Numbered from the stretch's first letter, positions 26,675-35,597 are shown. The stretch is DNA of 64,000 nucleotides from Arthrobacter sp. QXT-31 (GCF_001969265.1 NZ_CP019304.1:868001-932000); one strand, 5' to 3'. Numbers and translations: made by a program. The notes: generated by a model from the letters alone, not told the origin.

Positions 26675-26744
26675 CCAGCGCGAACGTACAGTTGTGGCCC
26701 CAAATCCGAATGGAAATGGGGCCACAACTGTACGTTCGCGCTGG
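26675..26744. repeat. Long intergenic palindrome, copy 1
   Basis: A perfect 28-bp inverted repeat (26675-26702 with 26717-26744) has a 14-nt loop. The arm contains GCGAACGTACAGTTGTGGCC. It lies 23 bp after the stop codon of the dedA gene at 26767, on that gene's downstream side. No T-run follows, so it is not a standard terminator. A second copy with almost the same arms lies at 30048-30111. Confidence 0.9.
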
Positions 26745-26766
26745 GCGGCTTCTGCTGTGCCTCCTG

Positions 26767-27468
26767 TTAGGCCACGCGGCTGGTCTCTTCCGGGACGTCG
26801 TTCCCGTCCGGGAGGCTGCCCTCTTCCGGAACCCTGCCCTCTTCCGGAACTGGGGCGTCGTGGCGGCCAAGCCGCTTGTGCCACCAGCGAAGGGCGTGGT
26901 CGATGATGATGCCCAGGATGATGGCGAACACGACGGCGATGCCCGCGCCCAGCAGCGGGTTGTGGTGCAGCCACGGGAAGGAACTGGCCACGAGGCCGAT
27001 GCCGATCGAATAGCCCACCCACGTGAAGCAGGCGAAGGCATCCAGCACGAAGAACCTGCGGTGCGGGTACCCGGTGGTGCCGGCAACGTAGTTCACGGCG
27101 ACACGTCCCCAGGGGATGTAGCGCGCCGTGAAGATCAGCACGGCGCCGCGCTTCTCCAGTTCGTAGCGCGCCCAGCCGAAGGCCTTCTGCACCTTGGGCC
27201 GGCGCATCCATTTCCAGCGCTCCAGCCCGATCTTCCGGCCCAGCATGTAGGCCATGTTGTCACCCGCCATGGCCCCGGCCAGGGCAGTCAGGCCGAGGAT
27301 CCAGAGGTTGGGCTCCCCGCTGTGCCGGGAGAAGGCTGCCAACGCGACGATGAGGGTCTCGCTCGGGACCACCATCGCGAACCCGTCCACGAAGAAAAAG
27401 AGCAGTAAGACGGGGTAAATCCACCATTGACCCGCTGCATGGAGCACGGCCTCATTAATAAACTCCAC
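26767..27468 (-). CDS. DedA family membrane protein
   Basis: This 233-aa polytopic protein of the DedA/SNARE-associated family is a probable flippase for phosphatidylethanolamine or undecaprenyl phosphate lipids. It has the acidic motif near the N-terminus (VVPSETLIVALAAF), GAMAGDNMAYMLGRKIG, and the family motif FTARYIPWGRVAVNYVAG near residue 110-127. The C-terminal tail of about 30 residues is acidic and carries a small repeat (PVPEEGRVPEEGSLPDG). A second DedA gene lies just upstream, and the two are clearly paralogous. A 102-bp gap separates them. The palindrome copy 1 follows its stop. Confidence 0.92.
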   Translation of the reverse strand: MEFINEAVLHAAGQWWIYPVLLLFFFVDGFAMVVPSETLIVALAAFSRHSGEPNLWILGLTALAGAMAGDNMAYMLGRKIGLERWKWMRRPKVQKAFGWARYELEKRGAVLIFTARYIPWGRVAVNYVAGTTGYPHRRFFVLDAFACFTWVGYSIGIGLVASSFPWLHHNPLLGAGIAVVFAIILGIIIDHALRWWHKRLGRHDAPVPEEGRVPEEGSLPDGNDVPEETSRVA

Positions 27469-27570
27469 GCGGCTGATGCTCCTAGGAAATATAACAAGAC
27501 GGGAAGTGACGCAAATCGCTCTTTAGTGTCGCATGGCGGAACGATAGTGCGCTATGCCCTGATTGGAAAG

Positions 27571-28188
27571 TCAACTTTCCCGGAACGGATCCGGAATGCG
27601 GTTCCGCACCCGGTTGATTCCAATGTCCACCAGGATGCCCAGCATAATGGCGCAGACAATGGCGATCACGGCTCCCAGCAGGTGGTTTTCCTCGAACCAC
27701 TGGCCGAAGAACAGGCCGATGGCCACTGAGTACGAGGCCCAGAGGGTGGCGGAAAGGACGGTCAGCCCGATGAAGCGGGAATGCGAATAGTGCGTGGCCC
27801 CTGCCGTCAGGTTCACCGCCACCCGGCCGATGGGGACGAACCGCGCCACCAGGATCAGCGACGCCGGCCGCTTGCGCAGCTCCCGCCCGGCCCACCGGAA
27901 TGCCCGCTGCATCCGTGGCCCGCGCATCCACGCCCAGCGCTGGATGCCCACGGCGCGGCCGATGAGGTAGGCGGCGTTGTCGCCGGTGAAGGCGCCCAGC
28001 CCGGCGACGGCGGCCAGCAGCCACGGATTGGGAACATCCGCCGTCGCGGCCACGGCCGCCAGCCCCACCACCACCGATTCACTGGGGATGGGCGGGAAGA
28101 AGCCGTCGATAATGCAGCAGCCCAGGACTATGAACAGGACCCATGGCTGGCCGGCTGCCGCCAGGATGAAGTCGTTGATGGCCTGCAC
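27571..28188 (-). CDS. DedA family membrane protein (second copy)
   Basis: This 205-aa DedA protein shares the layout of its neighbour: PPIPSESVVVGLAAVAA, LGAFTGDNAAYLIGRAVG and the motif LVARFVPIGRVAVNLTAG. It lacks the acidic tail. It starts 2 bp after the deoA stop codon and is therefore translated with the cdd-deoA pair. The reason for linkage to nucleoside salvage is not evident; it may simply be carried by the operon. A perfect palindrome GGAAAGTCAACTTTCC overlaps its 3' end (27566-27581). Confidence 0.92.
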   Translation of the reverse strand: MQAINDFILAAAGQPWVLFIVLGCCIIDGFFPPIPSESVVVGLAAVAATADVPNPWLLAAVAGLGAFTGDNAAYLIGRAVGIQRWAWMRGPRMQRAFRWAGRELRKRPASLILVARFVPIGRVAVNLTAGATHYSHSRFIGLTVLSATLWASYSVAIGLFFGQWFEENHLLGAVIAIVCAIMLGILVDIGINRVRNRIPDPFRES

Positions 28189-28190
28189 GG

Positions 28191-29504
28191 TCAGGCGATG
28201 CGGTCGATGATGAGCTGCTGCGCGGGCCGGGAACCTTCAGGTGCGATCGTCACGGCATGATCGAGCGCGTCCTTGGCCCGGGCAAACTTCCCGGGCGTGT
28301 CCGTCAGCAGGGTCATCAGCGGTTCACCGGCGCGCACCACTGCACCCGGTTTGGCGTGCAGGCGGACACCCGCTGCTGCCTGCACCGGGTCCTCCTTGCG
28401 GGCCCGCCCGGCGCCGAGCCGCCATGCCGCCACACCCACGGCGAACGCGTCGAGTTCCACGAGGACGCCGTCCGCCGGCGCGTAGATGGTTTCCGTCTCC
28501 TTGGCCGCCGGCAGCTTGGCCCGCGGGTCGCCGCCCTGCGCCGCGATCATCCGGTTCCAGACGTCCATGGCCCTGCCGTCCTTGAGCGCAGCGGCCGGAT
28601 CGGCGTCGGAAACACCGGCGCACCGCAGCATCTCCTCTGCCAGCCTCACTGTCAGCTCGACGACGTCGGCCGGGCCCCCGCCTGCCAGGACTTCAACGGC
28701 TTCCTCCACCTCGATGGCGTTGCCTGCGGTCAGCCCCAGCGGCGTGCTCATGTTCGTCAGCAGGGCCACCGTTTCCACCCCGGCGTCCTTGCCAAGGGCC
28801 ACCATCGTCTCTGCGAGTTCGCGCGCGCCGGCTTCGTCCTTCATGAACGCCCCGCTGCCCACTTTGACGTCGAGCACCAGCGAGCCCGTGCCCTCGGCGA
28901 TCTTCTTGCTCATGATCGACGAGGCAAGCAGCGGGATGGATTCCACGGTGCCCGTGACGTCGCGGAGCGCATAGAGCTTCTTGTCCGCCGGGGCGAGCCC
29001 TGGCCCGGCGGCGCAGATCACCGCGCCCACGTCCTGGAGCTGGGCCATCATTTCGTCGTTGCTCAGGGCCGCGCGCCAGCCGGGAATGGACTCGAGTTTG
29101 TCCAGCGTGCCGCCGGTGTGGCCCAGTCCGCGTCCGGACAGCTGCGGGACCGCCAGCCCGAACACGGCCACGAGGGGTGCCAGCGGCAGGGTGATCTTGT
29201 CCCCCACCCCGCCCGTGGAGTGCTTGTCCGCCGTAACCTTCACGCCGCCGTCGGGCCGCCGGAGGCCGGAGAAGTCCATCCGCTCCCCGGAGGCGATCAT
29301 CGCCGCGGTCCACTGGGAGATTTCGGCGCGGTCCATGCCGTTGAGCAGGATGGCCATGTTCAGCGCGGCCATCTGCTCCTCGGCGATGACGCCGCGGGTA
29401 TACGCGTCGATGGTCCAGGCAATCTGCTCCGGGCTGAGCACGCCCTTGTCGCGCTTGGTCCGGATGATGTCGACGGCGTCGAACGGCTCGGTCCTCTGGG
29501 TCAC
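28191..29504 (-). CDS. deoA: Thymidine phosphorylase
   Basis: DeoA splits thymidine or deoxyuridine with phosphate to give the base and deoxyribose-1-phosphate. The 437-aa protein shows the glycosyltransferase family 3 phosphate loop in KHSTGGVGDKITLPLAPL, followed by the family signature SGRGLGHTGGTLDKLESIPG (about 120-140), and GTVESIPLLASSIMSKK. It ends with a PYNP-type C-terminal domain. Its ATG overlaps the cdd stop codon (ATGA) and the DedA gene starts 2 bp after its own stop, so this is a cdd-deoA-dedA operon. Confidence 0.96.
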   Translation of the reverse strand: MTQRTEPFDAVDIIRTKRDKGVLSPEQIAWTIDAYTRGVIAEEQMAALNMAILLNGMDRAEISQWTAAMIASGERMDFSGLRRPDGGVKVTADKHSTGGVGDKITLPLAPLVAVFGLAVPQLSGRGLGHTGGTLDKLESIPGWRAALSNDEMMAQLQDVGAVICAAGPGLAPADKKLYALRDVTGTVESIPLLASSIMSKKIAEGTGSLVLDVKVGSGAFMKDEAGARELAETMVALGKDAGVETVALLTNMSTPLGLTAGNAIEVEEAVEVLAGGGPADVVELTVRLAEEMLRCAGVSDADPAAALKDGRAMDVWNRMIAAQGGDPRAKLPAAKETETIYAPADGVLVELDAFAVGVAAWRLGAGRARKEDPVQAAAGVRLHAKPGAVVRAGEPLMTLLTDTPGKFARAKDALDHAVTIAPEGSRPAQQLIIDRIA

Positions 29505-29923
29505 CGGCTTCCTTCCAGGTGTTCGGGTCCAAATGCATCAGGCAGCACCTGGTCCATGGTCTTGATTCCCTGCGTCGTCATGAGTTCCATGCCCGGGGCG
29601 CGGAACTCGTACAGCAACTGCCGGCAGCGTCCGCAGGGCATGAGCACATTGCCGCCGCCATCCACGCAGTAGAAGGCGCGCAGGAGGCCGCCGCCCGTCA
29701 TCTGCAGGTTCCCCACGAGGACGCACTCGGCGCACAGGGTCAGGCCGTAGCTGGCATTCTCCACATTGCAGCCGCTCACGATCCGGCCGTCCGCCGTGAA
29801 GGCCGCGGCGCCCACCGGGAAGCTGGAGTAGGGCGCGTAGGCACTCTTCAAGGCCTCGAGCGCAGCACCCTCCAGGGCCGCCCAGTCGATCATGGCGCCC
29901 ATTGCGCTGGCGTCGTTCTGCAC
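29501..29923 (-). CDS. cdd: Cytidine deaminase
   Basis: Cdd deaminates cytidine and deoxycytidine to the uridines. The protein (140 aa with the start chosen) has the zinc motifs CNVENASYGLTLCAE and MPCGRCRQLLYEF (ligands C, C, C and catalytic E), giving the short tetrameric form. I chose the GTG at 29923 because AAGGGG lies 8 bases upstream; a GTG three codons earlier (29932) lies directly against that site and has no room for it. A small frame of 19 codons (ATG near 29989) ends in TGA overlapping that earlier GTG, which could be a leader peptide or chance. It overlaps deoA by 4 bp. Confidence 0.93.
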   Translation of the reverse strand: MQNDASAMGAMIDWAALEGAALEALKSAYAPYSSFPVGAAAFTADGRIVSGCNVENASYGLTLCAECVLVGNLQMTGGGLLRAFYCVDGGGNVLMPCGRCRQLLYEFRAPGMELMTTQGIKTMDQVLPDAFGPEHLEGSR

Positions 29924-30047
29924 GGCCGTCACCCCTTGGCGTACGGGGTGCCGCTGGCCGGCACCCGGGTGCGCAGCAGCGCACTCATGAGCCCACTTTA
30001 GTGTCCTGCCCCAAGTCCGGGTAACTCGGGCCGGCTAAACACGCCAA

Positions 30048-30111
30048 GCGCGAACGTACACTTGTGGCCCCTGGGAAGCGCTTCCCAAGGGCCACAACTG
30101 TACGTTCGCGC
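30048..30111. repeat. Long intergenic palindrome, copy 2
   Basis: Two 23-bp arms (30048-30070 and 30089-30111) pair with one mismatch, and share the sequence GCGCGAACGTACA and TTGTGGCCC with copy 1 at 26675-26744. The central part is different and is itself a perfect 16-bp palindrome TGGGAAGCGCTTCCCA (30072-30087). It lies 13 bp after the stop of the amidohydrolase gene, on the same side as copy 1 relative to its gene. Confidence 0.9.
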
Positions 30112-30123
30112 CTGTCCCTGAAG

Positions 30124-31323
30124 CTAGAGGTCGCGGATGGTGCGGAGCGCTGCGGCGGTCAGGACCTGGATGCCGTATCCGAGGGCACGCTCATCCAGGA
30201 TGTAGTCGCCGCGGTGGAGGTCGTACTCCTCGCCGCCGGGAGTCTTGGTGCCGAGGCGCATCATGGCCCCCGGCAGCTCGGCGAGGAACCATGCGAAGTC
30301 CTCCCCGCCCATGGACTGCGGCGTCAGCACCACTGCACCCTCGCCGATCTCGGCGCGCGCCGCGGCCTCGATCAAAGCCGTCTCGTGCTCGGAGTTGACC
30401 ACCGGAGGAACGCCCCGGGTGTGCTCCAGCCGGACGTCGACGCCGTAAGGGGCGGCCACCTGGTGCACCACCTCATCCAGCAGTTCGCCGGCGCTGTGCC
30501 ACGCATCGCGGTCCAGGCAGCGCATGGTTCCTGCCATGTATCCGGTGCCGGGAATCGCGTTGGGTGCCGAGCCTGCGGAGATGTGCCCCCACACCACCGA
30601 GACGCCGCTGCGGACATCAACCCGGCGGGACAGGACGGCCGGCACGTTCACGGCAATCTGGGCCAGCGCGAAAACGAGGTCCTCGGTCAGGTGGGGACGC
30701 GAGGTGTGCCCGCCCCGGCCGGAGAGCTCAATCCTGATGGTGTCGGAGGCCGACGTGATGGCGCCGATGCGGGTGCCGATCTTGCCCACTTCGATGCGCG
30801 GGTCGCAGTGCAGCGCCAGGATGCGGGGCACGCCCTCCAGCACGCCCTGCTCAATGCAGGCGTGGGCGCCGCCGGGCATGGTTTCCTCGGCGGGCTGGAA
30901 GATGATGCGCACGGATCCGCCCAGCGGGGATTCCTGGTGCATGCGGTGCAGCACCAGGGCGATGCCCAGCATGGTGGTGGTGTGCACGTCGTGGCCGCAG
31001 GCGTGCGTGACGCCGTGGTTCTTCGAGGCGAACGGCAGTCCCGTTTCCTCGATGATCGGCAGGGCGTCGATGTCGCCGCGCAGCGCCGTGGCGATCGGGC
31101 CCTCCCCGATGTCCACGGTCAGGCCGGTGCCCTCCAGCCGGCGGGGCTGGAGGCCGGCGGCCTCGAGCCGCTCCACCAGCTTGTCCGTGGTCCGGAATTC
31201 CCTGAAGGACAGTTCGGGGTGCGCATGCAGGTCGCGGCGAAAATCGATCAGTTCCGGCAGCAGGGGCTCGAGCCACGGTTCCACCAGGGCGGTCGGCTCA
31301 GCTTCAGTAGTGTAATTGCGCAC
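30124..31323 (-). CDS. M20 family amidohydrolase (peptidase-like)
   Basis: This 399-aa metal-dependent hydrolase is of the M20D type (hippurate hydrolase/N-acyl-amino acid amidohydrolase). The metal ligands are visible in THACGHDVHTTTMLGIAL (about 100-117), in the EE of FQPAEETMPGGAHACIE, in LHCDPRIEVGKIG and near the C-terminus in SMGGEDFAWFL. Substrates of the family are N-acylated or aromatic amides of amino acids; the exact one is not clear. The start is GTG behind GAGG. It follows manC with two hairpins between, so it may be transcribed alone. Confidence 0.9.
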   Translation of the reverse strand: MRNYTTEAEPTALVEPWLEPLLPELIDFRRDLHAHPELSFREFRTTDKLVERLEAAGLQPRRLEGTGLTVDIGEGPIATALRGDIDALPIIEETGLPFASKNHGVTHACGHDVHTTTMLGIALVLHRMHQESPLGGSVRIIFQPAEETMPGGAHACIEQGVLEGVPRILALHCDPRIEVGKIGTRIGAITSASDTIRIELSGRGGHTSRPHLTEDLVFALAQIAVNVPAVLSRRVDVRSGVSVVWGHISAGSAPNAIPGTGYMAGTMRCLDRDAWHSAGELLDEVVHQVAAPYGVDVRLEHTRGVPPVVNSEHETALIEAAARAEIGEGAVVLTPQSMGGEDFAWFLAELPGAMMRLGTKTPGGEEYDLHRGDYILDERALGYGIQVLTAAALRTIRDL

Positions 31324-31335
31324 ACCTCAACTCTA

Positions 31336-31416
31336 GCGATGCCGGAAAAATTAGCGGCATCGCCTTCTCCGCGTTACGCGTTCGCTGTTCCCGGTTCACC
31401 CGTCGTCGGGAACAGC
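31336..31416 (-). terminator. Two hairpins between manC and the amidohydrolase gene
   Basis: Just after the manC stop a 10-bp perfect stem GCTGTTCCCG / CGGGAACAGC (31384-31393 with 31407-31416) could end manC transcription. A second 9-bp stem GCGATGCCG / CGGCATCGC (31336-31344 with 31355-31363) follows, next to the amidohydrolase start. No long T-run is present, so the function is tentative. Confidence 0.6.
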
Positions 31417-31422
31417 AGGGCC

Positions 31423-32556
31423 CTAGAGGACGTCGGTGTCGCCGCTGGCCTTCAGCGCGTCCACGGCCTGCTTCACCCGCTGCGAGTGCTGCTTGGTGGT
31501 GACCAGCAGCGCATCCGGGGTGTCCACGATCACGACGTCCTTGATGCCGATCAGTGCGATTACGCGTTTGGTGTCCGAGACCACCACGCCGCTGGCGTTT
31601 TCGGTGAACACACGGGCGCCCTCGCCGAGGACGGTCACCTCGTCCACTTCCTTGGCGCTGTTCAGCCGTCCCACGGACGCGAAGTCACCGACGTCGTCCC
31701 AGCGGAAGGATCCGGGTACGACGGCGACGTCCCCGGCCGCCGCTGCAGGCTCGGCTACCGCGTAGTCGATGGCGATCTTGGGCAGCGTGGGCCAGATCCG
31801 CGCGGTGACTTCGTCACGCTGCGGCGTGTCCCACGCCTGGGCGATCTCCTGCAGGCCGTTGAACAGCTCGGGCTGGTTCGCTTCCAGGTGCTTGAGCATG
31901 AGGGAAACGGGCGCCACGAACATGCCCGCGTTCCAGACGTAGTCGCCGCTGTCCACATACTGCTGGGCAACGTCCTCGTCCGGCTTCTCCACGAACTCCA
32001 CCACAGCCTGCGCGTTGGGGGCCGCCGGAATGCGCAGTGAGTCTCCTGACCGGATGTAGCCGAACCCCGTGGAGGGGTGCGTTGGCTTGATGCCGATGGT
32101 TACGATCTTGCCGGCGGCGGCGGTGTGGATGGCCTCACGGACGGTGTCCTGGAAGAGACCGTCGGGGCTGATCACGTGGTCCGCGGCGAAGGAGCCCATG
32201 ATGACGTCCGGATCACGCTGGTGCAGGATGGCTGCGGCCAGGCCGATCGCGGCACCGGAGTCCTTGGGCTCGCTCTCGAGCACGAGGTCGCCGTCCTGCA
32301 CCTCGGGCAGCTGGCTGCACACGGCATTGCGGTGCGCCACGCCGGTGACCACCAGGACGCGGTTTCCGGCCAGCGGTTCGAGGCGGTCGTAGGTGGCACG
32401 CAGGAGCGTGCTGCCGGACCCGGTGAGGTCGTGGAGGAATTTGGGAGCTGCTGCACGCGACAGAGGCCAGAGGCGGGTCCCCACACCACCTGCAGGAATC
32501 ACAGCGATAAAACGGCTGAGAGGTGAGTCCTGGCTTGTCACTTTGTCGTTACTCAT
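31423..32556 (-). CDS. manC: Mannose-1-phosphate guanylyltransferase
   Basis: ManC makes GDP-mannose from mannose-1-phosphate and GTP for glycans. The 377-aa protein has the nucleotidyltransferase loop FIAVIPAGGVGTRLWPLSR and the KFL motif, with SFAADHVI and VEFVEKPDEDVAQQYVDSGDYVWNAGMFV further on. I chose the ATG at 32556; a TTG one codon earlier is also open. It is the single-domain form without the isomerase part of bifunctional enzymes. It is divergent from sdhCDAB, with 257 bp of shared upstream DNA between them that holds both promoters. Confidence 0.94.
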   Translation of the reverse strand: MSNDKVTSQDSPLSRFIAVIPAGGVGTRLWPLSRAAAPKFLHDLTGSGSTLLRATYDRLEPLAGNRVLVVTGVAHRNAVCSQLPEVQDGDLVLESEPKDSGAAIGLAAAILHQRDPDVIMGSFAADHVISPDGLFQDTVREAIHTAAAGKIVTIGIKPTHPSTGFGYIRSGDSLRIPAAPNAQAVVEFVEKPDEDVAQQYVDSGDYVWNAGMFVAPVSLMLKHLEANQPELFNGLQEIAQAWDTPQRDEVTARIWPTLPKIAIDYAVAEPAAAAGDVAVVPGSFRWDDVGDFASVGRLNSAKEVDEVTVLGEGARVFTENASGVVVSDTKRVIALIGIKDVVIVDTPDALLVTTKQHSQRVKQAVDALKASGDTDVL

Positions 32557-32813
32557 CAAGGCCTACTTTAGCCGAAGCACCTCAACGTGCCCCTTCGGCG
32601 CCCTGCCGCAGGCGAATACAGTGGCAGCAAATGTGGTGTTTGTCTCAAAATAGCCGAAAATCCGTACAGTACGTGGCGGGCAAGGACCACCTGAATTGAA
32701 TAAGCTGTAAGCGAAGCCTAGATTTAGGCCTGAGCTACGAGTGCTCTCGCAGCAGGCGTTTCCCCCGGCGTGGATCCCGCGCCAGCGCCGCTGTGTTCAG
32801 GGAGGTTTATTCA

Positions 32814-33194
32814 GTGCCGACGAAACCAGCTGGCACCTTGTACCGCGGCCGTGAAGGCATGTGGTCCTGGGTTGGACACCGTATTACGGGTGTAGTGATC
32901 TTTTTCTTCTTGTTGGTCCATGTGCTGGACACCTCGCTGGTGAGGGTGTCGCCTGAGGCCTACACCGCCGTAATCGGTGCCTACAAGAACCCGCTGATGG
33001 CCCTGGGTGAAACGGGCCTCGTCGCAGCGATCGTGTTCCACGCCTTCAACGGCCTGCGGATCATCGCCGTCGACTTCTGGAAGAAGGGCGCCAAGTACCA
33101 GCGTCAGATGCTCTGGGTGGTACTGGGCCTGTGGGTCGTCACCATGGTCGCCTTCGCCATCCGCCACCTGTCCCTCGCGCTCGGAGGTCACTAA
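32814..33194 (+). CDS. sdhC: Succinate dehydrogenase cytochrome b556 subunit
   Basis: SdhC is one of the two membrane anchor subunits of complex II. The 126-aa protein has three hydrophobic helices and the conserved start LYRGREGMWSWVGHRITGVV, with the histidine of FLLVHVLDTS a likely haem ligand. The start is GTG at 32814, behind GGAGG 9 bases upstream; the frame continues in front for seven more codons but these have no start with a ribosome site. It opens the sdhCDAB operon. The upstream 257 bp also carry the manC promoter. Confidence 0.95.
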   Translation: MPTKPAGTLYRGREGMWSWVGHRITGVVIFFFLLVHVLDTSLVRVSPEAYTAVIGAYKNPLMALGETGLVAAIVFHAFNGLRIIAVDFWKKGAKYQRQMLWVVLGLWVVTMVAFAIRHLSLALGGH

Positions 33195-33197
33195 GCC

Positions 33198-33689
33198 ATG
33201 TCCGCAACTGAGATCCAGTCCCCTCGCAGCGGACAGATCATCGGCAAGCCCGAGTCCGGCAGGATCGCCCCGAAGTACCGCCGCAACGGCACCTCGCGCG
33301 GCAACTTCGAAATGCTGGCCTGGCTGTTCATGCGCCTCTCCGGCGTGGTCCTGGTTGTGCTGATCTTCGGCCACCTCTTCGTTAACCTCCTGGTGGGCGA
33401 GGGCATCCACGCCATCGACTTCGGCTTCGTTGCCGGCAAGTGGGCAGATCCGTTCTGGCAGTTCTGGGACCTCGCCATGCTGTGGCTGGCCATGCTGCAC
33501 GGCACCAACGGCGTGCGCACCATCATCAACGACTACGCCGAGAAGGATTCCACCCGCTTCTGGCTCAAGATGGTCCTCTACGCAGCCTCCGCCGTCATCA
33601 TCATCCTCGGCACCCTGGTGATCTTCACCTTCAACCCGTGCCCGGTTGTGGACGGCGTCCAGCTGCCCGGCGGCTTCTGCCCCGCGTAG
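33198..33689 (+). CDS. sdhD: Succinate dehydrogenase membrane anchor subunit
   Basis: SdhD is the second membrane anchor, pairing with SdhC to hold haem b and the quinone site. The 163-aa protein has a polar N-terminal stretch of about 40 residues, then three helices. RLSGVVLVVLIFGHLFVNLL (about 54-73) contains a probable haem histidine, and HGTNGVRTIINDY is a typical loop. It starts 3 bp after the sdhC stop codon with ATG. About 105 bp separate it from sdhA, wider than the other gaps in this operon. Confidence 0.94.
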   Translation: MSATEIQSPRSGQIIGKPESGRIAPKYRRNGTSRGNFEMLAWLFMRLSGVVLVVLIFGHLFVNLLVGEGIHAIDFGFVAGKWADPFWQFWDLAMLWLAMLHGTNGVRTIINDYAEKDSTRFWLKMVLYAASAVIIILGTLVIFTFNPCPVVDGVQLPGGFCPA

Positions 33690-33794
33690 CATCCCGTGGC
33701 GGCCCGCCATCGATTGGCGGGCCGCAATTTTGTGCGGAGACGGCTCAGACCGCCCGCTGTTTTATTGCGAATTTAGAGAGAAAGAGCGTCTGGT

Positions 33795-35597
33795 ATGCAG
33801 GTCCATAAGTACGACGTCGTCATCGTCGGTGCCGGTGGCGCCGGGATGCGCGCCGCGATCGAGTCCGGTCAGCGTGCGCGAACAGCAGTACTGACCAAGC
33901 TCTACCCCACCCGCTCCCACACGGGTGCGGCGCAGGGCGGCATGTGTGCTGCCCTGGCCAATGTCGAGGAAGACAACTGGGAATGGCACACCTTCGACAC
34001 CATTAAGGGCGGCGACTACCTGGTTGACCAGGACGCCGCCGAGGTCATGGCCAAGGAGGCCATCGACGCCGTGCTGGACCTCGAAAAGATGGGCCTGCCG
34101 TTCAACCGCACGCCCGAGGGCCGCATCGACCAGCGCCGCTTCGGCGGCCACACCCGTGACCACGGCAAGGCTCCGGTGCGCCGCGCCTGCTACGCCGCCG
34201 ACCGCACGGGCCACATGATCCTCCAGACCCTGTACCAAAACTGCGTCAAGCACAACGTTGAGTTCTACAACGAGTACTACGTCCTGGACCTCCTGACGGT
34301 CGAGGAAGACGCCGTCCGCGAGGACGGCACGCCGTACAAGCAGAAGCGCGTTGCCGGCGTCGTGTCCTACGACCTCGCCTCCGGCGAGCTGCACGTCTTC
34401 CAGGCCAAGTCCGTCGTGTTCGCCTCCGGCGGCGCCGGCAAGGTCTTCAAGACCACCTCCAACGCCCACACCCTCACCGGTGACGGCATGGGCATCGCGT
34501 TCCGCCGCGGCATCCCCCTGGAGGACATGGAGTTCTTCCAGTTCCACCCGACCGGCCTGGCAGGCCTGGGCATCCTCCTGTCCGAGGCCGCCCGCGGTGA
34601 GGGCGCCATCCTCCGCAACTCCGAGGGTGAACGCTTCATGGAGCGCTACGCCCCCACCATTAAGGACCTCGCCCCGCGTGACATCGTGGCCCGCTCCATG
34701 GCCAACGAGGTCCGCGAAGGCCGCGGCTGCGGACCGAACAAGGACTACGTGCTCCTTGACCTGACGCACCTTGAGCCGGCCCACATCGACGCCAAGCTGC
34801 CGGACATCACCGAGTTCGCCCGCACCTACCTCGGCGTGGAGCCCTACACGGAGCCGGTTCCGGTCTTCCCGACGGCGCACTACGCCATGGGCGGCATCCC
34901 GACGAACATCGCCACGGAGGTCCTGCAGGACAACGACACCGTGGTTCCGGGCCTGTTCGCCGCCGGCGAGGTGGCCTGCGTTTCCGTGCACGGCTCCAAC
35001 CGCCTGGGCACCAACTCCCTGCTGGACATCAACGTGTTCGGCAAGCGTGCCGGCATCGCCGCCGCGGAGTACGCCAAGACCGCTGGCTTCGTGGAGCTGC
35101 CGGAGAACCCGGAAGGGTTCACCAACCAGCTGCTGGACGTCGCCCGCAACGCGAACGGCACCGAGAAGGTCTCCGCGATCCGCAAGGAACTGCAGGACAC
35201 CATGGACGCCAACATGCAGGTGTTCCGCACCGCCGAGACGCTCAACCAGGTCCTCAGGGACATCGAGTCCTTCGAGGAGCGGTACACCCGCATCAACGTC
35301 CAGGACAAGGGCAAGCGCTTCAACCTTGACCTGCTGGAAGCCGTTGAACTCGGGTTCCTGCTGGAACTGGCCCGGGTCATGACGGTTGCTGCCCTGTACC
35401 GTGAGGAATCGCGCGGCGGCCACTTCCGCGAGGACTTCCCGGACCGCGACGACGAAAAATTCATGAAGCACTCCATGGCGTACAAAGAAGACCACGCACC
35501 GGCCGACGGTTCCGCGGAGGAGGCAATCGCCGGTGTCCGGCTTGCCACCAAGCCGGTTGTCTTTACGCGCTACGAGCCGATGGTGAGGAAGTACTAA
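33795..35597 (+). CDS. sdhA: Succinate dehydrogenase flavoprotein subunit
   Basis: SdhA carries the covalent FAD and oxidises succinate to fumarate. The 600-aa protein has the FAD Rossmann motif DVVIVGAGGAGMRAA (7-21), the flavinylation histidine H42 in RSHTGAAQGGMCAA, the substrate-loop FQFHPTGLAGLGIL, the catalytic-arginine region ERYAPTIKDLAPRDIVARS and HYAMGGIPTN near residue 365. The normal length and all key motifs suggest function. It follows sdhD by 105 bp with a GAGAGAAAG site and precedes sdhB by one base. Confidence 0.97.
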   Translation: MQVHKYDVVIVGAGGAGMRAAIESGQRARTAVLTKLYPTRSHTGAAQGGMCAALANVEEDNWEWHTFDTIKGGDYLVDQDAAEVMAKEAIDAVLDLEKMGLPFNRTPEGRIDQRRFGGHTRDHGKAPVRRACYAADRTGHMILQTLYQNCVKHNVEFYNEYYVLDLLTVEEDAVREDGTPYKQKRVAGVVSYDLASGELHVFQAKSVVFASGGAGKVFKTTSNAHTLTGDGMGIAFRRGIPLEDMEFFQFHPTGLAGLGILLSEAARGEGAILRNSEGERFMERYAPTIKDLAPRDIVARSMANEVREGRGCGPNKDYVLLDLTHLEPAHIDAKLPDITEFARTYLGVEPYTEPVPVFPTAHYAMGGIPTNIATEVLQDNDTVVPGLFAAGEVACVSVHGSNRLGTNSLLDINVFGKRAGIAAAEYAKTAGFVELPENPEGFTNQLLDVARNANGTEKVSAIRKELQDTMDANMQVFRTAETLNQVLRDIESFEERYTRINVQDKGKRFNLDLLEAVELGFLLELARVMTVAALYREESRGGHFREDFPDRDDEKFMKHSMAYKEDHAPADGSAEEAIAGVRLATKPVVFTRYEPMVRKY

